A stretch of 21,912 bases of DNA from Beijerinckiaceae bacterium (GTDB lineage Bacteria; Pseudomonadota; Alphaproteobacteria; Rhizobiales; Beijerinckiaceae), in NCBI GenBank assembly GCA_947380915.1, contig CANCSY010000030.1:1-21912 (forward strand), given 5' to 3'. Each line of letters starts with the position of its first letter. The first letter of the stretch is position 1. Under the pieces are notes generated by a model. The model was not told the DNA's origin. It did not search any database and saw only the letters and a list, made by a program, of their open reading frames with translations. A program made the position numbers and the translations under genes. This document shows positions 15,233 through 21,912 of the stretch, piece after piece.

Positions 15233-16378
15233 ATGGGTCTCCCTCTCTTGCAAATGGCCAAGATTGGCGCTTATGTCGTGGCGCAGAACGTCAAGGGCCG
15301 AAAACGTTATCCGCTTGTGCTCATGCTCGAGCCATTGTTCCGTTGCAACCTCGCCTGCGCCGGATGCGGCAAGATCGATTATCCCGACACGATACTCAAT
15401 CAACGCCTGCCCCTGGCCGATTGTCTCGACGCCATCGATGAATGTGGCGCGCCTGTGGTGGTCATCGCAGGGGGCGAGCCTCTGTTGCACAAGGAGATCG
15501 GGGCGATTGTCGAGGGCGCGCTGGCGCGTGGCAAGTTCGTCACCCTGTGCACAAATGCGCTCTTGCTTGAGAAAAAGATATCACTCTTCAAGCCATCGTC
15601 CAGCTTCAACTTCTCGGTTCACCTTGATGGCGATGCGGACATGCATGATCGCTCCGTATGTCAGAAGGGCGTCTATGATCGCGCCATCGCGGCCATCAAA
15701 TCAGCCAAGGCCGCAGGTTTTCGGGTCAATATCAACTGTACGCTCTTCAATGATGCTGATGCGGATAGGGTCGCTAGCTTCTTCGAAGCCATCAAAGCGC
15801 TCGGCATAGATGGCGTCACCGTGTCGCCAGGTTATGCCTATGAACGCGCGCCGGACCAGACGCACTTTCTGAATCGTCAACGCACCAAGACGCTGTTTCG
15901 CGACATCTTGCGTAAGGGAAGGGGCGGGCGCGCGTGGCCCTTCTTTCAATCGACCTTGTTTCTCGATTTCCTTGCGGGCAACCAGACCTACGCTTGTACG
16001 CCCTGGGGCAATCCCACACGCACGATTTTTGGCTGGCAACGGCCCTGCTATCTTCTGGGCGAGGGTTATGCAAAAAGTTACAGGGAATTGATGGAAACGA
16101 CGGATTGGGACACATACGGCGTCGGCAACTATGAAAAGTGCGCCGATTGCATGGTTCACTCCGGTTTCGAGGCGACAGCGGTTCAGGATGCCGTGCGTCA
16201 CCCCCTTAAGGCCTTGATGGTGGCGGTCAAGGGGGTGGAGACGAACGGCCCGATGGCTCCCGAAATATCCACCGTCAATCAACGCCCGGCGCAGTATGTT
16301 TTCACCGATCATGTGAACAAGAAGATCGTCGAGGTCGAGCGCGCGGATAGTCAGGACACAATGCGGGAAGTGAATTGA
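15233..16378 (+). CDS. hpnH: Adenosyl-hopane transferase, B12-independent radical SAM enzyme HpnH
   Basis: HpnH attaches a 5'-deoxyadenosyl group to diploptene to give adenosylhopane, the first step to C35 hopanoids. The 381-residue product has the radical-SAM cluster motif in FRCNLACAGCGKIDYP (Cys38, Cys42, Cys45), the SAM-binding AGGEPLLH, and a C-terminal DUF3463-type region with further cysteines (ACTPWG; YEKCADCMVHSG), matching full-length HpnH. AAAGGAA at 15221-15227 sets ATG 15233. It stands alone on the plus strand, divergent from hpnN and converging on shc with only one base between the two stops. The usual partner hpnG, a nucleosidase acting on adenosylhopane, is not in the window. 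Identification is secure. Confidence 0.95.
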   Translation: MGLPLLQMAKIGAYVVAQNVKGRKRYPLVLMLEPLFRCNLACAGCGKIDYPDTILNQRLPLADCLDAIDECGAPVVVIAGGEPLLHKEIGAIVEGALARGKFVTLCTNALLLEKKISLFKPSSSFNFSVHLDGDADMHDRSVCQKGVYDRAIAAIKSAKAAGFRVNINCTLFNDADADRVASFFEAIKALGIDGVTVSPGYAYERAPDQTHFLNRQRTKTLFRDILRKGRGGRAWPFFQSTLFLDFLAGNQTYACTPWGNPTRTIFGWQRPCYLLGEGYAKSYRELMETTDWDTYGVGNYEKCADCMVHSGFEATAVQDAVRHPLKALMVAVKGVETNGPMAPEISTVNQRPAQYVFTDHVNKKIVEVERADSQDTMREVN

Positions 16379-16379
16379 C

Positions 16380-18332
16380 TCACATGCCCAAGACGCTGGA
16401 CTGGCCTTGTGGTTTGCGCAAATTCCGATAACGCGCGAGCGCCCAGAGCGGGAAATACTGCGCATAACCGTGGTAGCGTAAATAGAATACGCGAGGAAAA
16501 CCTGTCGCTGTAAATTGCTCCTCGCGCCATGAGCCGTCTTCCCTGATGTTCGTCATGAGATAAGCGGCTCCCCTGGCGACTGCGGGCGCGTGTGCTTCTC
16601 CTGCGGCCATCAGGCTAAACAGCGCCCAGGCGCTTTGCGAGGGCGTGCTTGGCGCAGGCACATGCCCAGCGTAATCGAGGTTGTAACTCTCGGCAGCTTC
16701 CCCCCAACCACCATCCCTGTTCTGAATATCCGTCAGCCAGGATACGGCGCGGCGCATGACGGCATGGTCGTGCGCGAGACCTGCGGCATTGAGGGCGCAC
16801 AGGGCGGACCATGTGCCATAAATATAGTTCATGCCCCAGCGTCCGTACCAGCTTCCGTCCTGTTCCTGAAGCGCCAGAAGAAAATCCACGGCTTTCTTCT
16901 GGGTTGCGCAGGTTTCCGGGCGGCGACCCAGTTGGGCCATCATGGAGATGCAGCGTGCGGTCAGATCCGCCGTGGGCGGATCCAGCAGCGCGCCATGGTC
17001 GGCAAAGGGAATATGATTGAGGTAGTCCTTGTCATTGTTCGCATCAAAGGCGCCCCAACCGCCATTGTCGCTCTGCATGGCGCAGACCCATTCATCGGCG
17101 CGCAGGATGGCGTCTGCATGGAGCGTTGCATCCGCGCGCTGCATGGCCATGACGATCACGGCGGTGTCGTCGATGTCGGGGTAGTGGGGATTGCTGTATT
17201 GGAACGCCCAACCACCCGGGCGCGCCTGCGGTCTGGTCCAGGCCCAATCGCCTTTCATGTGCAGGATTTGTCGCCCAGCCAGCCAGTTCAATCCCATGTT
17301 CGCTGATGCAACGGCTGGGCGATCGCCAACCTCCAGTAGCGCATGGGCGGACAGCGCAGTGTCCCAGACCGGCGACATGCATGGCTGGCAATAGGCTTCA
17401 TCGGCATGCTCTATGATAAGGCGATCTATGGATTTGCGCGCAAGTGCGCGGCGCGGGTCCTCTTTTGCGACGCCAAGCGCATCATACATGATCACGCTGT
17501 TGACCATCGCCGGAAATATGGCGCCCAGGCCATCTTCCCCATTCAGGCGTTCGTCAACAAAGGTCCGTGCGGCTTCCATGGCTCGCGTGTGGATGGCTGA
17601 TGAAAAAAGGCGCGACGTCTTTCGTAACACGCTGTCCAGCGCCTCAAAGACTCCCGCAAGCCATGCCTTTTGATGCGCGCCCCTCGGCCATTTGCGCACT
17701 TGCTCGGCAGGAATGACGAAGAGTTCCGGCACATGAACGCCTCGCGGATTTTTTGCGCGAGGTTTTGCGTCAGCGATGACCAGCAGCGGAACCAGCACCG
17801 TGCGAGCCCAATAAGACATCATGTCGAGACGAAAGGGGAACCATCCGGGCGCGAGCATGAGTTCAACGGGCATGCATGGCGTGGCCCGCCAGGGCAGTTC
17901 GCCGTAGAGCGCCAGAAGCGTGCGCGTGAAGACATTGCTGCGCGAGGCGCCGCCATTCCGCAGGATGATGTCTCGTGCGCGGCGCATATGTGTCGCATTG
18001 ACAGGGTCTCCCGCCATTTTCAATGCAAAATAGGCCTTAACGCTGGCGCTCATGTCGAAGGGGCCCTTGTAGAACAGGGGCCATCCCCCGTGGACGCCCT
18101 GAATGCGGCGCAGATAATTGGCCATCTTCCGTTCCAGGGCCTGGTCGGGCTCTTCGCCTAGATAATGGACCATCAATATGTATTCGGCGGGGATCGTCGC
18201 ATCGGCCTCGAGCTCGAAAACAAAATGACCATCGGGCTTTTGTCGTTTCAGCAAGAGGTCACGCGCCTGCTCGATACACTCTTCGAGTTTTCGAGATGAC
18301 AAAACAGAGACGCTCAAGGTGGTATTATCCAT
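16380..18332 (-). CDS. shc: Squalene-hopene cyclase
   Basis: This 650-residue class II triterpene cyclase folds squalene into hopene and diplopterol at the inner membrane. The catalytic acid motif DIDDTAV lies at residues 386-392, and many QW-type repeats are visible (QKPDGHFVFE, QSDNGGWGAFD, QEQDGSWYGRWG, QNRDGGWGE, REDGSWREEQFTATGFP), with the pocket motif GTWSAL. The length is normal for bacterial SHC. ATG 18332 is chosen over an in-frame TTG at 18341; it overlaps the end of hpnE by 8 nt, so it is probably coupled to the preceding cistrons. It is the last gene of the hpnCDE-shc operon and ends one base from the convergent hpnH stop. No frameshift or missing active-site residue is seen. Also known as hpnF. 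Confidence 0.97.
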   Translation of the reverse strand: MDNTTLSVSVLSSRKLEECIEQARDLLLKRQKPDGHFVFELEADATIPAEYILMVHYLGEEPDQALERKMANYLRRIQGVHGGWPLFYKGPFDMSASVKAYFALKMAGDPVNATHMRRARDIILRNGGASRSNVFTRTLLALYGELPWRATPCMPVELMLAPGWFPFRLDMMSYWARTVLVPLLVIADAKPRAKNPRGVHVPELFVIPAEQVRKWPRGAHQKAWLAGVFEALDSVLRKTSRLFSSAIHTRAMEAARTFVDERLNGEDGLGAIFPAMVNSVIMYDALGVAKEDPRRALARKSIDRLIIEHADEAYCQPCMSPVWDTALSAHALLEVGDRPAVASANMGLNWLAGRQILHMKGDWAWTRPQARPGGWAFQYSNPHYPDIDDTAVIVMAMQRADATLHADAILRADEWVCAMQSDNGGWGAFDANNDKDYLNHIPFADHGALLDPPTADLTARCISMMAQLGRRPETCATQKKAVDFLLALQEQDGSWYGRWGMNYIYGTWSALCALNAAGLAHDHAVMRRAVSWLTDIQNRDGGWGEAAESYNLDYAGHVPAPSTPSQSAWALFSLMAAGEAHAPAVARGAAYLMTNIREDGSWREEQFTATGFPRVFYLRYHGYAQYFPLWALARYRNLRKPQGQSSVLGM

Positions 18333-19611
18333 GGTCTGCAAGGGCCTCCATCATCCCTTTGTGCGAGAGCGCCTGTGCTTCGCGCGCGGCCGTGACGCCT
18401 GATTTTATGGCGCCTTCAATGGTTGCGGGGAGGCCCGTGGCGGTCCAGTCGCCAGCGAGAATTATGTTGGGGATGGCTGTGCGGGCCCTGGGGCGTTTGC
18501 AGTTTTGCTCCGGGGTCGCGGCGAATGTTGCGCGCCTCTCGCGCAGGACGCGCCATGGCGGGAGAGGGCTGTTGATCCCGGCTATTATGGCGACTTCGCG
18601 CCATGTTTCCGTGGCAAGTTTCTCCACGGGCGTTTCAAGCAAACGATTTGCGGCGCTGATCGTTACCGCTAGCCTGCCAGGATAGGCGAAGAGCCATTCA
18701 CTCATCGCCCCCACGATTCCGGTGATGGGAGCGAGGTTGCTTGGGGCCGGTATGGCGAAATGAATATTCACGATGGCGTTGAATGCATCAGGGGTCGTCA
18801 CCCCGGGCGCAAGGCATGCCGCTATCTGGGGCGGAACCGCCAAAATGACAATGTCAGAGGGCGCCAGAGGAATCGTATGATCTTCGAAGCGCAAGGCCGT
18901 CGCCCTGTCTTGCGCGATTGGTATGTCACGCAAGCGGGTCCCCAAATGCAATTTTCCCTGGCGCTTTTCTATGACGGTCAGGGCGGGCTCGATAAAGGCG
19001 CGCGACAGTCCCTCCTGCGCAATGATGGGCTTGCAGGCCTTGGCGCCTTTCATCAGGGTGTCGCGCATCAGTTGACGGGCGAGCGCGCTTGACGCTTCTG
19101 CAGGATCCGTATTCAGCGCGGCGAGGAGGAGGGGGCGCATGAATTTTCGATAGAGAGGCCCCTTGCATGACATGACATCTGCAACGGGTTGATCTCCTGC
19201 GGTCCACAGAAGTCGCAAGAGGTTCAGATAGTCGCGCAAATGTGCATCTGGAACGCGGCGGTCCGGGGACAGGAGCCACAGAGGCAGGGGCCCCGCAGAT
19301 GGCGCGATGGTCCAACGAGCGTTGGCCGTTACATCCACGAAGGGAAAATGCGCGTCGGGAAGGCGACTCACACGATCAGCGGCGCCGATGGCATCGAGAT
19401 AGCGCAATGCATAGGCGTTGCTGGACAGGAGCAGATGGTTGCCATTATCGATTTCCATTTGCAATTTTTGATCATGATAGGAACGGCATCGGCCGCCCGC
19501 ATGTTTGGCGGCTTCATGGATGACGACGGCGACGCCGGAAGATGCGAGTTCAACAGCCGCAGAAAGGCCTGCGAGGCCGGCGCCTATGATATGGACCTTT
19601 CCCACCGTCAC
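18325..19611 (-). CDS. hpnE: Hydroxysqualene dehydroxylase HpnE (FAD-dependent)
   Basis: HpnE reduces hydroxysqualene to squalene in the bacterial three-step route. The 428-residue protein has an N-terminal FAD-binding Rossmann motif, IIGAGLAGLSAA (Gly10, Gly12, Gly15) with Glu33 at the end of strand 2, then AGGRCRSY, as in the phytoene-desaturase/amine-oxidase superfamily. The C-terminal FAD motif is ILAGDWTATGLPATIEGAIKSG. The start is GTG 19611, which overlaps the hpnD stop (GTGA). This is the only start at the Rossmann strand, so it is well supported. The stop overlaps the start of shc. The order hpnC-hpnD-hpnE-shc makes HpnE rather than a carotenoid enzyme the right call. Confidence 0.94.
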   Translation of the reverse strand: MTVGKVHIIGAGLAGLSAAVELASSGVAVVIHEAAKHAGGRCRSYHDQKLQMEIDNGNHLLLSSNAYALRYLDAIGAADRVSRLPDAHFPFVDVTANARWTIAPSAGPLPLWLLSPDRRVPDAHLRDYLNLLRLLWTAGDQPVADVMSCKGPLYRKFMRPLLLAALNTDPAEASSALARQLMRDTLMKGAKACKPIIAQEGLSRAFIEPALTVIEKRQGKLHLGTRLRDIPIAQDRATALRFEDHTIPLAPSDIVILAVPPQIAACLAPGVTTPDAFNAIVNIHFAIPAPSNLAPITGIVGAMSEWLFAYPGRLAVTISAANRLLETPVEKLATETWREVAIIAGINSPLPPWRVLRERRATFAATPEQNCKRPRARTAIPNIILAGDWTATGLPATIEGAIKSGVTAAREAQALSHKGMMEALADHG

Positions 19612-20462
19612 AGGAACCGGGTTCCCAGCAGCGCCAGCAGAAGACGCAACTTGCTTCGTTTTATAGGGGTGCGTGGCGCGGCGAACCCACGCTCCATCAT
19701 GGCCTCAAGATTTTGTTCATAGACTTGCGCCATCAGCAGCGGAGCGCGTATGTCCCGGCGCGGCCTTTGCCGCATGATCGCATGGGCCGCCATGAAGTGT
19801 CTCCGCGCCATCTGCACCAGGGGCTCGCAGGCCAGCGTCAGATCTGATTGAGCTATCGTAGCTGGATCAATATCAAGATACAGTCCAGCTTCCGCCAACA
19901 TGGCGCGCGGAAGATAGATCCGCCCCATGGTTGCATCTTCATCTATATCGCGCAGGATGTTTGTCAGTTGCAGCGCTCGGCCCAGATGATGGGCGAGGTC
20001 GCAGCCGACCTGTCGAGGCAATCCGAAGATGGGCGTGATCAGGCGGCCCACCGCGCTTGCGACCCGATCGCAATACAGGTCGAGGGTTTGCAGGCTTGGC
20101 GCGCGCAGTTCTGTTTGCGTATCCATGACCATGCCATCGATCACATCGTGGAAGTCAAGGCGCGCGAGATTGTAGATCTTGATAGGCTGGCTCAGCCAAG
20201 CCAGATCTGGCGATTCATTTTTCGCATAGATCTCGTCAATCCGGGTGCGCCATGTCTCCAGCGCTTGCAGGCGTTGGCCGCGAGGCGCGCGCCAATCGTC
20301 AGCAATGTCATCGACGATCCGGCAGAAGGCGTAGATCGCCATCACGCCGTCGCGTCGTTGCTGGGGAAGAATACGCATGGCTGTGTAAAATGAACTGCCG
20401 GCTGCGAGTTTGGGGATCGTTGGAGCAGGTGGCGTAGCAAAGAAATCATAGGCCAGTGTCAT
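19608..20462 (-). CDS. hpnD: Presqualene diphosphate synthase HpnD
   Basis: HpnD condenses two farnesyl diphosphates into presqualene diphosphate. The 284-residue protein shows the two aspartate-rich motifs of the squalene/phytoene synthase fold: FCRIVDDIADDW (Asp51-Asp56) and LTNILRDIDEDATMGRIYLP (Asp172 and Asp176). The start SFYTAMRILPQQRRDGVMAIYAF is conserved in outline in this family. ATG 20462 overlaps the hpnC stop by 17 nt, and the stop overlaps the hpnE GTG, so coupling runs through the whole operon. A phytoene synthase is the main alternative, but the neighbours exclude it in practice. Confidence 0.95.
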   Translation of the reverse strand: MTLAYDFFATPPAPTIPKLAAGSSFYTAMRILPQQRRDGVMAIYAFCRIVDDIADDWRAPRGQRLQALETWRTRIDEIYAKNESPDLAWLSQPIKIYNLARLDFHDVIDGMVMDTQTELRAPSLQTLDLYCDRVASAVGRLITPIFGLPRQVGCDLAHHLGRALQLTNILRDIDEDATMGRIYLPRAMLAEAGLYLDIDPATIAQSDLTLACEPLVQMARRHFMAAHAIMRQRPRRDIRAPLLMAQVYEQNLEAMMERGFAAPRTPIKRSKLRLLLALLGTRFL

Positions 20463-21321
20463 CGGCTGTCCTTCTGTCCTTGGCGGGGGGCGCGGTGCAC
20501 AGGGCGCGGATCAGGGTCGCCATCGTTATGAACAGCGCCTTGGGCTTGCGCGTGCGGCCACCCCCTTGCAGGGGATCTTCCACGCGCAGTCTGGCGGCAT
20601 TGTTTCGGGCCAGGGCGACAATGACTTCGATTTCCCGCGCCAGTCGCCAATCGCTGACCTGGCTTGCGAGACCTTCGCCCATGTCGAGCAAATGATCGGC
20701 TCGAGCAGCCAGCTGATGAATGGCGTTCCGCAAAGGCTTGTTCGCGCTGGTCGCGCCCAGGTCCTCCACGCAGGCTCCTTCACGCGTCAATGCGTCGAGG
20801 GGGATATAGACCCGATCAAGCCGTCGATAATCTTGCGCGCAATCCTGCAAATGATTGATGATCTGCAAGGCTGCACATATGGCGTCCGAAGCGTTGCGGG
20901 CGGCGCGCGACTCCCCGTGGAGATCAAGCACGAAGCGCCCCACCGGCATTGCCGAATGGGCGCAATAGTCCATCAATTCCAACCAACTGTGATAGCGATT
21001 GGTGATGGCGTCCTGGCGAAAGGCGTGCAGCAGCAGGCGGGCGTTCTCATCGCTCAAGCCGCGCGCGGTCAGCGTCGTCCTCAGGCTCGCCGCTTCCGTG
21101 TCCAGCGTCTCCTTGCCGTCAAGACCTGCCTCCAGCCGGTCAAGCAGAGCGAGTTTTTGGTCCGGGGCAAGGGCAGGGTGGTCCGCGACATCATCGGCCA
21201 AGCGCGCAAAGCGATAGAAATCGAGAATTGGGCGGCGATATTGGGGCGCAAGCAAAAGCGAAGCGACCGGGAAATTTTCGTCGCGGTGGCTTTTGCTTGG
21301 GCGCATGTCAGTGGCGCGCAT
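20446..21321 (-). CDS. hpnC: Hydroxysqualene synthase HpnC
   Basis: HpnC converts presqualene diphosphate to hydroxysqualene. It is a squalene-synthase-fold protein with a family-typical N-terminus, SHRDENFPVASLLL, a first acidic motif FARLADDVADHP (Asp43, Asp44, Asp47) and a second INHLQDCAQDYRRLDRVYIP (Asp160, Asp164). The frame extends upstream to a TTG at 21369, but ATG 21321 gives a 291-residue protein of usual length; ATG 21306 is also possible, since the conserved part begins just after it. No strong Shine-Dalgarno is seen for any of these, so the start is uncertain. It is first in the hpnC-hpnD-hpnE-shc operon and its last 17 nt overlap hpnD. The C-terminal ~20 residues are basic and variable. 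Confidence 0.93.
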   Translation of the reverse strand: MRATDMRPSKSHRDENFPVASLLLAPQYRRPILDFYRFARLADDVADHPALAPDQKLALLDRLEAGLDGKETLDTEAASLRTTLTARGLSDENARLLLHAFRQDAITNRYHSWLELMDYCAHSAMPVGRFVLDLHGESRAARNASDAICAALQIINHLQDCAQDYRRLDRVYIPLDALTREGACVEDLGATSANKPLRNAIHQLAARADHLLDMGEGLASQVSDWRLAREIEVIVALARNNAARLRVEDPLQGGGRTRKPKALFITMATLIRALCTAPPAKDRRTADDTGL

Positions 21322-21912
21322 ATCAGTTTGCGCCCCGACTTGAAGGGTCGCCGTTTGCAGGTGACGCAAATGTGCAAAGCATCAGGCATGGCTCCGGCTG
21401 CGATCCCGTGCAACCGATCTGTCAAGCGTCGAAATGCCTTGCGGGTTCCGTGTACAGGGCTGAAAAGAAGGCGTCCTGTTGGCCAGGCGCTCTGGCGAAG
21501 CAAACGGTTCGCCGCATCTCTCCAAGCCCACCGGCTCGTCGTCTAGGGACCGAAAAGATCAAGGCGGGCCGGTTCCGGGAGGCGGACGGCGATGGAAATG
21601 CAGTTCGGTCGCATGCTCTGGGCGTTCTTTCACGGCTTTGCTTTTACAACAGGCGTTGATTTGAACGTCCTGACAAACGTATTCGCAGGCAGAAATGCAG
21701 GGTTTATCTTCCGGTAACATATAATTGCTGTATTTACGCTCGATTCGATTGATTAATATGTCTAATGACAACTATGTCAGCGGTCGTCGCTCTCGCCCCC
21801 CATTCCCCCCCGTCCCGAAAACTTAGGATTTTCCCGGTTTCTCTTGTTTGGTGATCTGTTCGCGATGAGTCCTGCTGGATGGGCGCCCGATCATAGGGGT
21901 GTGTCAGGGGCC
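21322..21912. other. Upstream region of the hpnC operon, no supported gene
   Basis: No reading frame here has recognisable protein character. The promoter of the hpnCDE-shc operon should lie here. The part near 21700-21780 is AT-richer than its surroundings and carries TGACA-ACTA-TGTCA (21766-21779), a perfect 5-bp inverted repeat that could be an operator. From 21790 the plus strand has a run of C-rich DNA, then a frame open to the window edge (ATG 21866) too short to judge. Confidence 0.4.

Noticed and set aside
21559..21771. Small minus-strand frame with a cluster of cysteines
   Set aside because: It begins with TTG without a ribosome site, ends in a Pro-rich tail, and matches no family I know; probably the hpnC upstream region.

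Overview
The window looks like alphaproteobacterial chromosome. It carries a hopanoid-lipid locus (hpnC-hpnD-hpnE-shc, hpnH, hpnN, dxs) of the kind found in Hyphomicrobiales (for example Beijerinckiaceae) and Rhodospirillales. I cannot name the genus from the sequence alone. The hopanoid genes are GC-rich, with NTG starts and overlapping cistrons. The left end is accessory-like and more mixed in composition.

Left region (1-2265). A partial minus-strand gene of unknown function runs off the left edge, with a near-perfect 14-bp inverted repeat just upstream of its start. It is followed by a plus-strand toxin-antitoxin pair: a DUF1778 ribbon-helix-helix antitoxin and a GNAT acetyltransferase toxin. 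An ATGA-coupled third reading frame follows; only its first ~40 residues look protein-like, so it is probably the stump of a broken gene. A 25-bp copy of a tRNA 3' end (1623-1647) without the rest of the tRNA suggests the scar of an integrative element. About 600 bp of gene-free DNA follows, ending in a very AT-rich stretch with palindromes.

Middle region (2266-9791). A single gene of about 6.5 kb encodes a giant type V autotransporter (about 2,169 residues): signal peptide, several ~65-residue degenerate repeats, two glycine-rich blocks split by a hydrophobic helix-like insert, a beta-helix passenger with autotransporter-associated strand repeats, and a C-terminal beta-barrel. A strong intrinsic terminator separates it from a secreted parvulin-like peptidyl-prolyl isomerase/chaperone, which could assist folding of outer-membrane or secreted proteins.

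Right region (9856-21321). On the minus strand hpnC, hpnD, hpnE and shc form one tightly overlapping operon. They convert farnesyl diphosphate to presqualene diphosphate, hydroxysqualene, squalene and then hopene/diplopterol. hpnH (plus strand) adds the adenosyl side-chain precursor to diploptene. Divergent from it, hpnN (hopanoid RND transporter), dxs (first enzyme of the MEP isoprenoid pathway) and a secreted DUF6134-like protein run leftwards. The region thus covers precursor supply, squalene synthesis, cyclisation, side-chain addition and outer-membrane delivery. hpnG, the hpnI/J/K genes and hpnO are not in the window.

The last ~590 bp (21322-21912) holds the upstream region of hpnC and no gene I can support.
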